64,000 nucleotides of DNA from positions 1,612,001-1,676,000 of the forward strand of contig NZ_CP146256.1 of NCBI RefSeq assembly GCF_039134705.1, written 5' to 3'. This document shows positions 51,083 through 59,480 of the stretch, one piece after another; the first letter of the stretch is position 1; each line of letters begins with the position of its first letter. This DNA is from Kineothrix sp. IPX-CK. Lineage in GTDB: Bacteria; Bacillota; Clostridia; Lachnospirales; Lachnospiraceae. A program made the translations under genes and the position numbers. The notes under the pieces were generated by a model, which saw nothing but the letters and a program-made list of their open reading frames with translations, searched no databases and had not been told where the DNA came from.

Positions 51083-51675
51083 AAAATTTCTCCTCCTTCT
51101 TTTTTGAATCCGTCAAACAGAGTCTTTACCAATTCCGTAATAAAGGCCGTCCTGTCCGAAGCATGATCCAAATCATATCCTAACAACTCTTTAGTTATCT
51201 GCCTGCATAAGAATGCAGTCTGCATAGCGGCAGTAAGAATAAATGACAGCATTTTTTTGTCAGCTTCCGGCATTTTATTATCCAAAGCAAACATAAAGCC
51301 TTTCTGGGTCTTTACTGAATTGCAGTCTGATCTGTAATCCCACAAATCTCCTAATATGGAAATCCGGGATATGGCAGGATTTTTGAGAAGAAAATCAAAT
51401 ACCTGGACGGCACAATCAGTCAAACGCTCTTTATCGTCTGAATAAGTCTTTCCTTCCAATGAAAAGCTTTGGATCACTTGCTGAATGATTCGCTGGACGC
51501 AGATGGTGATCAAATTGTCCTTGCTTTGGAAGTGATAATTGATCAGCCCAATACCTACATTCGCTTTCCCTGCGATAGCGCGTGTGGTAATTTCTGTAAT
51601 ATTTCCGCTGCTTTGCTGGATTAGTTCGGTGGCGGCGTCTATGATAGCTTCTTTTATATCGGAGGAATTTTTCAT
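51079..51675 (-). CDS. TetR-family regulator
   Basis: A regulator of about 198 residues: DIKEAIIDAATELIQQSSGNITEITTRAIAGKANVGIGLINYHFQSKDNLI forms the DNA-binding domain. The frame extends to 51747, but that start lies in the operator; the ATG at 51675 follows AAAGGGGTG. It is co-transcribed with the membrane protein at 50474-51082. Confidence 0.9.
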   Translation of the reverse strand: MKNSSDIKEAIIDAATELIQQSSGNITEITTRAIAGKANVGIGLINYHFQSKDNLITICVQRIIQQVIQSFSLEGKTYSDDKERLTDCAVQVFDFLLKNPAISRISILGDLWDYRSDCNSVKTQKGFMFALDNKMPEADKKMLSFILTAAMQTAFLCRQITKELLGYDLDHASDRTAFITELVKTLFDGFKKEGGEIL

Positions 51676-51720
51676 ATTAGCTTTCACCCCTTTCTGTATT
51701 ATATGCAAAAAATATATGTA

Positions 51721-51771
51721 TTGAACATTGTATAAAACATTGTTCAAATATATGATACTGAACGGTGTTCA
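51721..51771. promoter_or_regulatory. Tandem TGAACA-type operators upstream of TetR
   Basis: TTGAACA (51721-51727) and TGTTCAA (51741-51747) bound a 27-bp imperfect palindrome; a second palindrome TGAACggtGTTCA is at 51759-51771. Sharing of the TGAAC half-site and the position between this TetR and the pentapeptide gene point to autoregulation. Confidence 0.7.
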
Positions 51772-51788
51772 AAAAGTCAAGAAAAAGT

Positions 51789-52373
51789 TTAACTCACCTC
51801 TATTCCCAATTCATTCAGCAAACTCAAAACTTCAGGGAATGAGAACCTCGCCTCCCTCATTTTATTGGAAGAAATATCTATCAGATATCCCGCTGCGTCG
51901 CGGAAATCAGCTTTGCGCATATCGCATTTGGAAAACTGAGTTGCTTCCAGCTTGCATCCCTTAAAAATACTTTCTTTTAAATTACATCCGTCGAACGCAG
52001 AATCTTGTATTATGTTTCCTGAAAAGTTAAACTTCATAAAGTTCATATCGATAAATGTATTATATTTCAAAAGGCAATCCGTCAGCTTATGAATTGGCTC
52101 GGCTATTTTTCCCGCGGGTAATAATTCGGTCCAGTGAACACCCACCAAATTGCATTTTGCGAATTCCCCGTTCTTCATCTGGGTATATTCTGCCTGGAGG
52201 CTTATTATATTACAGCCATGGAATTTACAGCCCATAAAGTGACATTTTTCAAGAGTGCACTCTTCAAGGGTACAGTTTATAAATTCGCAGTCATAAAACT
52301 CATAGCCGTCCAGTGTCTCCTCTGACATCTTTATGTTTTCGAACAGCCTGCCTTCATAATATTTCTCGTCCAT
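51789..52373 (-). CDS. Pentapeptide-repeat protein
   Basis: A 194-residue protein made largely of A(D/N)LXX-type pentapeptide repeats, e.g. YEFYDCEFINCTLEECTLEK, CHFMGCKFHGC and CNLKESIFKGCKLEATQFSKC. The length and two-block layout with a short break around residues 80-95 recall Qnr/McbG-type DNA mimics, but resistance activity cannot be inferred. It is separate from the TetR gene, whose operators lie at its 3' side. Confidence 0.85.
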   Translation of the reverse strand: MDEKYYEGRLFENIKMSEETLDGYEFYDCEFINCTLEECTLEKCHFMGCKFHGCNIISLQAEYTQMKNGEFAKCNLVGVHWTELLPAGKIAEPIHKLTDCLLKYNTFIDMNFMKFNFSGNIIQDSAFDGCNLKESIFKGCKLEATQFSKCDMRKADFRDAAGYLIDISSNKMREARFSFPEVLSLLNELGIEVS

Positions 52374-52600
52374 TATTTCACTCAGCTCCTATTTTATATT
52401 TTTATAAGCTACCATCGCTTGACAAGGTTTTACACTCCCTGAACCATGAGATTTGTTTGTATTATAGTAAAAAATAAGGGAGAAGGCAAATGAGTAAATT
52501 TCTAAAGTGCTTGACTGATAATTGCAGCCTAATTATGATATAAATACATCCGATAGGAATATCGGGCATCCCATAAAGTTTAAGGAAAGAGGGTGACTGC

Positions 52601-52921
52601 TTGAAGATATCTATAAAAGAGATTCCTGTGGAAGAAGAGGAAGAGGTAGTTATTCGATGCCATGAGATCGATGAGGATATGCTAAGCCTTATCCAAAAGC
52701 TCAAGGCACAGCAAAACAGTCTGACCGGAATCTCGGGAGAGGAAATACACAGGCTGCGTTTACAAGAAATTTACTATTTTGAGGTAGTGGATAACAAATC
52801 CTTTTTTTATTGTGAGGATAAGATAGACTTTATCAGACCGTCTTTGAGCGGAAGATTTGAGGCCGTGCTCGGCAATAAGGAGTCGGTGCTGGTATCGAGA
52901 CAGTATGTTTTATCCCTATGA
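52601..52921 (+). pseudogene. LytTR regulator with an internal deletion (module 3)
   Basis: The frame starts at TTG 52601 and reads LQEIYYFEVVDNKSFFYCEDKIDFIRPS, then jumps to LSGRFEAVLGNKESVLVSRQYV. The central block with the conserved F-R-I-x-K-S-x-I-V-N segment present in modules 1 and 2 (about 28 residues) is absent. The deletion is in frame. The C-terminus stops shortly after, at 52921. Confidence 0.75.
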
Positions 52922-53255
52922 GGAATTCGGACTGAGCTATTTCGTATGGATGCTTGTCTATTCTCTGATGGGCGACCTTACGATGCTGGTGTTTTATTCC
53001 CCCAAAGAGCTGACGGAGAAGCAATGGATCGTGCGACAGATTGTTCATATACTTTTGCTGGAAATCGTGCTGTTAACGGCGGCCCATCAGGCGGGGATGT
53101 TTGAGGGAGTACTGGAGGGAACCGTTCTCGTGCTGGTAATATTAGCCGTATACTTGCTGGTACGTTTCATCGGCTTTCGAAAGGATTTACAATTGGCAAA
53201 GAAACTGAATATGCGGATTCAGGAAAGAAAAAAAGATCGTAAGGGCGATGAATGA
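52905..53255 (+). pseudogene. DUF3021 membrane protein lacking its N-terminus (module 3)
   Basis: The frame reads MFYPYEEFGLSYFVWMLVYSLMGDLTMLVFYSPKELTEKQWIVRQIVHILLLEIV and ends in a charged tail DLQLAKKLNMRIQERKKDRK, equivalent to the later helices and tail of DUF3021. It overlaps the truncated LytTR frame by 17 nt, so the start and first helix were lost in the same rearrangement. Followed by an ABC-2 exporter operon. Confidence 0.7.
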
Positions 53256-53398
53256 ATTCCACTTACCTTTCTTTTTTTACATCTTATAGCCTATGAAAAG
53301 CAGGTCACTTTTCCAATACTTTTTGTAGGAGGATATAGAGAATATAATCGGAAAGAGTAAAAAGTCAAAGAGTGTGATGATGTATGGAGGGCATAAAG

Positions 53399-54313
53399 GT
53401 GGAACACATAATTGAGGTAAAAGGCTTAAGGAAGTCCTATGGAAACATCCCGGCGGTAAAAGATATAAGCTTTTATGTGGAGAAGGGGAAGATGTTCGCT
53501 TTCCTCGGACCCAATGGAGCAGGAAAGTCCACAACAATTAACAGCATATGTACTTTTCTTATGCCCGATATGGGAGTCGTAGAGGTGGATGGCCATGTGC
53601 TGGGCAAGGAGGACGATAGAATAAGAGAGAGCATCGGTATTGTTTTTCAGGAAAGCCTGATGGATGAATTGCTGACGGTAGAGGAAAATCTGATGCTTCG
53701 TGCCAGTTTTTATCCGATGAACAAGAGTGAGCGCGCTGCGGCGGTGAAGCAGGCGGCGGAGATTACGGAAATTACTGGAATAATGAACCGCTATTACGGA
53801 AGACTTTCCGGTGGACAGAGGCGCAGGGCGGATATTGCGAGGGCGCTTCTTCATACGCCGAAGGTCCTTTTTCTTGATGAACCAACCACTGGTCTGGATT
53901 CCCAGACAAGAAAGAGCGTGTGGGACACGATCAAAAAGCTTAAAGAGGAGCAGGAGATGACGGTGTTTTTAACGACACACTATCTGGAAGAGGCTGAGGA
54001 TGCAGATTACTGCATGATAGTGGACGATGGGCAGATTGTGGCCAGGGGGACCCCGTTTTCACTGAAAGAGAAATATGCGAAGGATAAGCTGCGCTTAAGG
54101 TGCAGGGAGGAAGAACTGGTAAAGGAAAAATTACAGGATAGAGGACTTTCTTTCGAGAAAAAAAACGGGTTTTTGGAGATATGTCTGAAAAGCACCATGG
54201 ACGCACTGCCTGTTTTAGATGAATGCAGGGAACTGATAAGAGATTTTTCAGTAATCAAAGGTTCTATGGATGATGTGTTTATCGGAATTACAGGAAAGGA
54301 GCTAAGAGAATGA
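53399..54313 (+). CDS. ABC-2-type exporter ATPase
   Basis: An ATPase of about 304 residues with Walker A GPNGAGKSTTINSI, Q-loop VFQESLMDELLTVEENL, signature LSGGQRRRADIARALL, Walker B VLFLDEPTTGLD and switch TTHYLEEAEDADY, plus the DrrA-type C-terminal region. GTG 53399 lies 7 nt after GGAGGG and is preferred over ATG 53384, which overlaps that ribosome site. It overlaps the permease gene by ATGA. Confidence 0.93.
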   Translation: MEHIIEVKGLRKSYGNIPAVKDISFYVEKGKMFAFLGPNGAGKSTTINSICTFLMPDMGVVEVDGHVLGKEDDRIRESIGIVFQESLMDELLTVEENLMLRASFYPMNKSERAAAVKQAAEITEITGIMNRYYGRLSGGQRRRADIARALLHTPKVLFLDEPTTGLDSQTRKSVWDTIKKLKEEQEMTVFLTTHYLEEAEDADYCMIVDDGQIVARGTPFSLKEKYAKDKLRLRCREEELVKEKLQDRGLSFEKKNGFLEICLKSTMDALPVLDECRELIRDFSVIKGSMDDVFIGITGKELRE

Positions 54314-55164
54314 TAGCTTTTGCTGCGAGGAATTTAAAATTATATTTTAGGGATAAGGCAGCAGTATTCTTCTCTATGTTGGCGATACTCATCGAAATAG
54401 GATTATACGTACTGTTTTTAGGAGACGTATGGACGGAGGAAGTCTCCATGTTCGACGGAGCCAGAGAGATGATGGATAATTGGGTAATGGCCGGAGTCCT
54501 TGCCACGACAGGAGTTACGACCAGCCTGGTCATACTGGGAAATATTGTAATAGACAAGGAATACAGAAAAATAAAGGATTTTATAGCGGCCCCGGTAAAA
54601 AATTCAAAGCTTCTCATGGGATACTGGCTTGCCTCTTATATTATAGGAATGGTTATGAGTCTGATTACGCTTGTTATCGCGCAGGTGTATATCGTCTTGG
54701 ATGGCGGGAGCCTGATAAAGCCGGAGGCATGTCTTGCGCTTATCCTTCTTTTATTTATTACAAATCTGATGAGTACTGCTCTTATGCTTCTCTTTGTAAT
54801 GTGCTTCAAAACAAACAGCGCTTTTTCGGCAGCAAATACGATACTTGGAACCCTGATCGGTTTTTTGACTGGGATTTATCTTCCTATCGGCATGTATCCG
54901 GAAGGCGTACAATGGATTATCCGTTTATTCCCTGTTTCTCATGCCGCTTCCCTCTTTCGAAGGATTATGATGGGAGATGTGATGGAGACAAGTTTTGAGG
55001 GGATTCCTGCGGATATAGTAATGGATATTAAAGAACAGTTCGGAGTAGTATATAAGTTCGGCGACGAGGTAATGACATTCGCAGGAAGTATGGGTTTCAT
55101 AATAGCAACGACGGCAGTTTGTTATCTTTTGGCTTTTTTTCTCATGAGGAAGAAGCAGAAATAA
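54310..55164 (+). CDS. ABC-2-type exporter permease
   Basis: A 284-residue membrane protein with about six helices: MIAFAARNLKLYFRDKAAVFFSM at the N-terminus, KDFIAAPVKNSKLLMGYW, GFLTGIYLPIGMYPEGVQWIIRLFPVSHAASLFRRIM, the typical ABC-2 DrrB-like signature. It forms an exporter with the ATPase upstream. The neighbouring broken LytTR-DUF3021 module may once have controlled it. Confidence 0.92.
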   Translation: MIAFAARNLKLYFRDKAAVFFSMLAILIEIGLYVLFLGDVWTEEVSMFDGAREMMDNWVMAGVLATTGVTTSLVILGNIVIDKEYRKIKDFIAAPVKNSKLLMGYWLASYIIGMVMSLITLVIAQVYIVLDGGSLIKPEACLALILLLFITNLMSTALMLLFVMCFKTNSAFSAANTILGTLIGFLTGIYLPIGMYPEGVQWIIRLFPVSHAASLFRRIMMGDVMETSFEGIPADIVMDIKEQFGVVYKFGDEVMTFAGSMGFIIATTAVCYLLAFFLMRKKQK

Positions 55165-55188
55165 TAAAGGCGTTACGTATGAAAATAG

Positions 55189-55216
55189 TTGACTTTCTTC
55201 CTATAAATGATATAAT
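55189..55216 (+). promoter_or_regulatory. Promoter of the ABC importer operon
   Basis: TTGACT (55189-55194), 16-nt spacer, TATAAT (55211-55216). The first gene starts 66 nt later. Confidence 0.85.
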
Positions 55217-55281
55217 ACAGTATTATATTTTAGCACTTTGATGCGTTAAAACTTTACACTTATGTCTGAGGAGGAAAAATT

Positions 55282-56334
55282 ATGAAAAAGATTTCTGTAC
55301 TTATGCTAACGATGCTTATAGCGTTCAGCTTTGCTGCCTGCGGCAGCACGAATACTGCAGACTCTACCGGTGCAGCAGATACTGCGGAAACAGCAGATGC
55401 TGGGACCGACGAGCAGACGCCCGCGAAGGAAGAGAGCCAGACCGATGCCGGAGCCGTATACAATGTAGGTATTGTTCAGCTGGTTCAGCATGAAGCGCTG
55501 GATGCGGCTACTCAGGGATTCAGAGATGCCCTTACGGAGAAGCTGGGAGATCAGGTGGTATTCGATGAGCAGAATGCGGCGGGAGATTCCGCGACCTGTG
55601 CTACTATCGTAAACCAGTTTGTTTCCAGTAATTATGATTTGATTATGGGAAATGCAACGTCTGCTGTTCAGGCTGCTGCTTCTGCAACAGCTACGATTCC
55701 GATTCTTGGAACTTCTGTTACGGACTATGCTACCGCTCTGGATATCGATAACTGGACGGGCGTAACCGGCAGGAACGTATCCGGAACCGCTGACCTTGCG
55801 CCTTTGGATAAGCAGGCCGAGATAATCAAGGAACTGTTTCCCGATGCAAAGAACATCGGTATCCTTTACTGCTCGGCAGAACCTAATTCTAAATATCAAT
55901 CATCTACCATTCAGGGATATTTGACGGAGATGGGTTATACTTGTACGGAATATACCTTTGCCGATTCCAATGACGTGGCTTCTGTTACCCAGACAGCATG
56001 TTCCGGAAGCGATGTGCTTTTTATTCCTACCGATAACACTGCGGCTTCCTGCACGGAAGCGATCAATAATGTGGCGGAGCCTGCGGGAGTACCCATTGTC
56101 ACCGGTGAAGAAGGCATTTGCAAGGGATGCGGTGTTGCCACATTGTCTATCAGTTATTATGACTTAGGCTATGCTACCGGAGAAATGGCTTATGAAGTAC
56201 TGGTAAATGGTGCTGATATATCCGCAATGGAGATTCAATATTCTCCGAATATCACTTATAAATATATGGCTGACCGTTCGGAGAAGCTGGGAGTCACTAT
56301 TCCTGACAACTATATCGCTATAGAGGCTGAATAA
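55282..56334 (+). CDS. TrpX-like ABC substrate-binding lipoprotein
   Basis: A 350-residue PF04392-type binding protein. The lipoprotein signal ends with lipobox FAAC (cysteine at about residue 20), followed by a Ser/Thr/Asp-rich linker. The fold begins VGIVQLVQHEALDAATQGFRDAL, continues NIGILYCSAEPNSKYQ, CSGSDVLFIPTDNTAAS and GVPIVTGEEGICKGCGVATLSISYYDLGYATGEMA. Family members bind aromatic amino acids or similar ligands; the ligand here is not determined. Confidence 0.88.
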   Translation: MKKISVLMLTMLIAFSFAACGSTNTADSTGAADTAETADAGTDEQTPAKEESQTDAGAVYNVGIVQLVQHEALDAATQGFRDALTEKLGDQVVFDEQNAAGDSATCATIVNQFVSSNYDLIMGNATSAVQAAASATATIPILGTSVTDYATALDIDNWTGVTGRNVSGTADLAPLDKQAEIIKELFPDAKNIGILYCSAEPNSKYQSSTIQGYLTEMGYTCTEYTFADSNDVASVTQTACSGSDVLFIPTDNTAASCTEAINNVAEPAGVPIVTGEEGICKGCGVATLSISYYDLGYATGEMAYEVLVNGADISAMEIQYSPNITYKYMADRSEKLGVTIPDNYIAIEAE

Positions 56335-56353
56335 TCAACAAATAGATGTGTAC

Positions 56354-56384
56354 TAAGGGGTGCCTGCTGGAAAGACACCCCTTA
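56354..56384 (+). other. Intercistronic hairpin between binding protein and permease
   Basis: TAAGGGGTG (56354-56362) pairs perfectly with CACCCCTTA (56376-56384), 13-nt loop, no T-tract. Such stems often stabilise the upstream mRNA so that the binding protein is made in excess. Confidence 0.75.
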
Positions 56385-56403
56385 AATTGTAAGGAGGATA
56401 AAA

Positions 56404-57372
56404 ATGAGTTATTTCGCTGCCCTTAATCCGATGAATTTGGTGAATGCCCTTCCGGGATGTATCGCTCAAGGTGTTATATGGGGAATTATGGCCCTTGGTG
56501 TTTATGTTACCTTCCGGCTGCTGGACTTTGCGGACCTGACGGTTGACGGATCCTTTGCTACCGGCGGTGCAGTTACCGTAATGCTGACGTTAGCTGGCGT
56601 TCCCATACCAGCGGCCTTGCTGGTGGCAATATTTGCCGGTCTTCTGGCGGGTCTGGTTACCGGACTGCTGCATACTGCTCTCGGCATTCCGCCGATTCTT
56701 TCGGGAATTCTGACGCAGATTGCGCTGTATTCCGTCAATCTGCATATTATGGGTATGGCAGCGAACATGGCTTTGAGCTCTCAGAAATATAACCTGCTCG
56801 TTTCTTTGATGAATATACCGAAATCGATTTTAGTGGGCGGTTTTTTTGCAGCGGCTTTGATCGCTCTACTGTATTGGTATTTCGGTACTGAGCAGGGCTG
56901 TTCCATACGGGCTACCGGATGCAATCAGTCCATGAGCAAGGCTAACGGAATCAACATCAATTTTACGAAGGTACTTGCCCTTGCGCTGTCTAATGGTCTC
57001 GTAGGGCTTGCCGGCGGTCTGATGGCACAATATCAGGGGTTTTCCGACATCAATATGGGACGCGGAGCTATCGTCATCGGTCTGGCTGCAGTTATCATCG
57101 GGGAAGTGCTTGGCGAGAGTATCTTAAGAAAGCGTTTGAATTTTGCTCTTCGCCTCGTATTCGTCGTTATGGGCGGCATTATTTATTATGTCGTAGTCGG
57201 AATCGTGCTCTGGTTAAAGCTGAACTCCAACGACTTAAAGCTGTTTACCGCTATTATAGTAGCAGTATTTCTTGCGGTTCCTTATCTTCAGGGCAGGAGT
57301 AAGAACTCTTTTGCCCGTACCGCAAAAGCTTCTCTTGCCGCACTTCAGGCGAGAAAGGATAAGGAGGATTAA
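56404..57372 (+). CDS. ABC permease of the TrpY/branched-chain type
   Basis: A 322-residue BPD_transp_2 family membrane protein: GVIWGIMALGVYVTFRLLDFADLTVDGSFATGGAV near the N-terminus, GLLHTALGIPPILSGILTQIALYSVN, and IRATGCNQSMSKANGINI with GLVGLAGGLMAQYQGFSDINMGRG later. The DFADLTVDGSF signature is typical of permeases paired with PF04392 binding proteins. AAGGAGG precedes the start, and the ATPase gene follows after 4 nt. Confidence 0.9.
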   Translation: MSYFAALNPMNLVNALPGCIAQGVIWGIMALGVYVTFRLLDFADLTVDGSFATGGAVTVMLTLAGVPIPAALLVAIFAGLLAGLVTGLLHTALGIPPILSGILTQIALYSVNLHIMGMAANMALSSQKYNLLVSLMNIPKSILVGGFFAAALIALLYWYFGTEQGCSIRATGCNQSMSKANGININFTKVLALALSNGLVGLAGGLMAQYQGFSDINMGRGAIVIGLAAVIIGEVLGESILRKRLNFALRLVFVVMGGIIYYVVVGIVLWLKLNSNDLKLFTAIIVAVFLAVPYLQGRSKNSFARTAKASLAALQARKDKED

Positions 57373-57376
57373 GCAT

Positions 57377-58171
57377 ATGTTAAATATCATAGATATCCAT
57401 AAAACTTTCAATCTCGGTACCATCAACGAAAAGACGGCTCTCAACGGAGTGGACCTTCATCTGGATAAAGGTGATTTCTGTACGATTATCGGAGGAAACG
57501 GAGCCGGGAAATCCACCATGCTGAATGCAGTTGCAGGCGTATGGCCGGTGGATAAGGGCGCGATACTTCTAAATGGGAAGAACATTACCGGATTGCCGGA
57601 GCATAAGAGGGCAGGTTTTCTCGGACGCGTATTTCAGGATCCAATGACCGGAACTGCCTCCAGCATGGAGATTGAGGAAAATCTGGCACTGGCAGCCCGC
57701 CGAGGTAAAAGCCGGAAGCTGAGCTGGGGAATTACCAGACAGGAAAAGGAAAGATATAGAGAGCTTTTGAGGGTCCTCGATTTGGGACTCGAGGATCGTA
57801 TGACTTCCAAAGTGGGTCTGTTGTCCGGGGGCCAGCGTCAGGCGCTTACCCTGCTCATGGCTACCTTGCAGCAGCCGAATTTATTGCTTTTGGACGAACA
57901 TACTGCGGCCTTGGACCCCAAAACAGCAGAAAAGGTACTTCGCGTAACAGACCAGATTATTGAAGAGAATCATCTCACCGCGCTGATGGTCACTCATAAT
58001 ATGAAGGATGCCATAGCTCACGGCAATCGTCTGATTATGATGCACGACGGAAGGGTGATTCTAAATATTTCAGGGGAAGAGAAGAAGAAGCTTACGGTAG
58101 CGGATCTGCTGCACCAGTTCGAGCTTGTTTCCGGTGAGGAATTCGCCAGCGATAAGGCGATCCTTGCTTAG
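57377..58171 (+). CDS. ABC ATPase of the TrpZ type
   Basis: A 264-residue ATPase: Walker A GGNGAGKSTMLNAVAG, FQDPMTGTASSMEIEENLALA, signature LSGGQRQALTLLMA, Walker B LLLLDEHTAALDPKT (histidine in place of the usual proline after the glutamate, characteristic of this subgroup) and switch VTHNMKDAIAHGNRL. The open frame reaches back into the permease gene; ATG 57377 has AAGGAGG upstream. Confidence 0.92.
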   Translation: MLNIIDIHKTFNLGTINEKTALNGVDLHLDKGDFCTIIGGNGAGKSTMLNAVAGVWPVDKGAILLNGKNITGLPEHKRAGFLGRVFQDPMTGTASSMEIEENLALAARRGKSRKLSWGITRQEKERYRELLRVLDLGLEDRMTSKVGLLSGGQRQALTLLMATLQQPNLLLLDEHTAALDPKTAEKVLRVTDQIIEENHLTALMVTHNMKDAIAHGNRLIMMHDGRVILNISGEEKKKLTVADLLHQFELVSGEEFASDKAILA

Positions 58172-58254
58172 GGCGTATCTGAAAACTCGTAGCACCGTTC
58201 CTGATGCTATGACAATGTGATTGGAAAATGTTTCTGGATGTTTTTACACATCGG

Positions 58255-58290
58255 CGGTATAATCATTTTAGATTATGCCGCTTTTATCTT
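58255..58290 (+). terminator. Terminator after the importer operon
   Basis: GCGGTATAATC (58255-58265) and GATTATGCCGC (58271-58281) form an almost perfect stem around ATTTTA, followed by TTTTATCTT, which is itself the left arm of the next hairpin. Confidence 0.75.
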
Positions 58291-58319
58291 ATGGAAAAGT
58301 ACGTCCAATAAGATAAAAG
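58281..58319. repeat. Hairpin with GGAAAAGTACGTCC core, third copy of the family
   Basis: CTTTTATCTTATGGA (58281-58295) and TCCAATAAGATAAAAG (58304-58319) form a 15-bp stem with one bulge around AAAGTACG. The following GCGCAGCACACTTGTT resembles GCGAAGCACACTTTTGTT after the first copy near 4670. Confidence 0.75.
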
Positions 58320-58406
58320 CACTTCGTGCAGAATGCGCAGCACACTTGTTGTATGAGAGATAAATTTTAAGGCGATATATAAGCCTTAAGGAAGGTTACG
58401 GACAAT

Positions 58407-59336
58407 ATGAAAATAGACCGTCTGATAGGAATAATCATGTATCTTCTGAACCGGGATAAAGTGACAGCGAAGGAGCTTGCAGAAAGGTTCGAGGTATCTA
58501 CCCGCACGATTGTAAGAGACATAGATGCCCTTGGACTGGCCGGAATTCCTGTAGTTTCGGATGTGGGAGTAAACGGCGGTTATGCCATTCTCGACACTTA
58601 CAGGCTAAACAGAAGTATTGTGACGGCGGACGATTACCTCAATGTTATTTCCTCTTTAAAGGGTATGTGCTCCGCTTATGAAAATAAGAAGATAGAAGCC
58701 ACTCTGGAGAAGGTTATGGCCGTTGGAAATGCACCGAAGAATCAAAGTATATTCATGGATTTGAGCGTATGCCGCGAGGGAGAAAACACAGATGTGTATT
58801 TAAAAACTATCGAACAGGCTATTGCTGACAAACGGGTAATCGCATTCGATTATACCGGTGCGGACAACGTATGCAGTGCTCGCGAGACTGAGCCTCTGGC
58901 GTTATCTTACAAATGGTATGCGTGGTATCTGTTCGCATATTGTAAATATAAACAGGATTACCGAATATTCAAGCTGAGCCGTATCCAGAAGCTGAAGGTT
59001 CTGGAAAAAAACTTTGAAAAAATTCATTCAGATATCGCTGTTCTGCTGGAAAAAAAGTGGGGTGAAGACGGGAGGAGACGGTATCAGATAAAATTAAGAT
59101 GCAAAGGAAACGTTCGGACAGCCGTAGGGGAATATCTGAAGGGAAATGTCATAGAAGAGTATCCGGATGGAGATTTCCTTTATTCCTTTATTGTGCCTGA
59201 AAACGAAAGAATGTGGTTTTCCCTGCTGCTTGGCTTTGGAAATGAGGTGGAAGTTTTGGAGCCGGAGGAGCTAAGAGCACGACTGAAGGAAAAGTCTGAG
59301 GAAATTTTCCGGCTGTATAAAAACGGTGACGTATAG
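58407..59336 (+). CDS. WYL-domain transcriptional regulator (YafY type)
   Basis: A 309-residue protein with an N-terminal HTH_11 (RLIGIIMYLLNRDKVTAKELAERFEVSTRTIVRDIDALGLAGIPV) and a WYL domain (KRVIAFDYTGADN, then EPLALSYKWYAWYLFAYCKYKQDYRIFKLSRIQKL) followed by the WCX C-terminal extension. Ligands for WYL domains are usually unknown. It is flanked by separate transcription units; the GH43-like gene downstream is a possible target. Confidence 0.92.
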   Translation: MKIDRLIGIIMYLLNRDKVTAKELAERFEVSTRTIVRDIDALGLAGIPVVSDVGVNGGYAILDTYRLNRSIVTADDYLNVISSLKGMCSAYENKKIEATLEKVMAVGNAPKNQSIFMDLSVCREGENTDVYLKTIEQAIADKRVIAFDYTGADNVCSARETEPLALSYKWYAWYLFAYCKYKQDYRIFKLSRIQKLKVLEKNFEKIHSDIAVLLEKKWGEDGRRRYQIKLRCKGNVRTAVGEYLKGNVIEEYPDGDFLYSFIVPENERMWFSLLLGFGNEVEVLEPEELRARLKEKSEEIFRLYKNGDV

Positions 59337-59415
59337 CGGGCGGTATGTTACGTAGAAAGCAATGACTGCTTAGAGTGAAGAATAATTCGGATAGGTTCAA
59401 AGAAACATATTTGGA

Positions 59416-59445
59416 TTGCACCGAAGATAAAAACCAATATATAAT
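59416..59445 (+). promoter_or_regulatory. Promoter of the GH43-like gene
   Basis: TTGCAC (59416-59421), 18-nt spacer, TATAAT (59440-59445), 35 nt before the ATG. Confidence 0.75.
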
Positions 59446-59480
59446 TAAAATATCGGAATAAAGAAGAGGAGGGAAAAAGA

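Noticed and set aside
51789..52373. Calling the pentapeptide-repeat gene qnr
   Set aside because: Repeat content matches the superfamily but nothing visible establishes fluoroquinolone protection.
54480..54998. 172-residue plus-strand ORF inside the ABC-2 permease gene
   Set aside because: A frame shadow of the permease (same strand, different frame) with no ribosome site.
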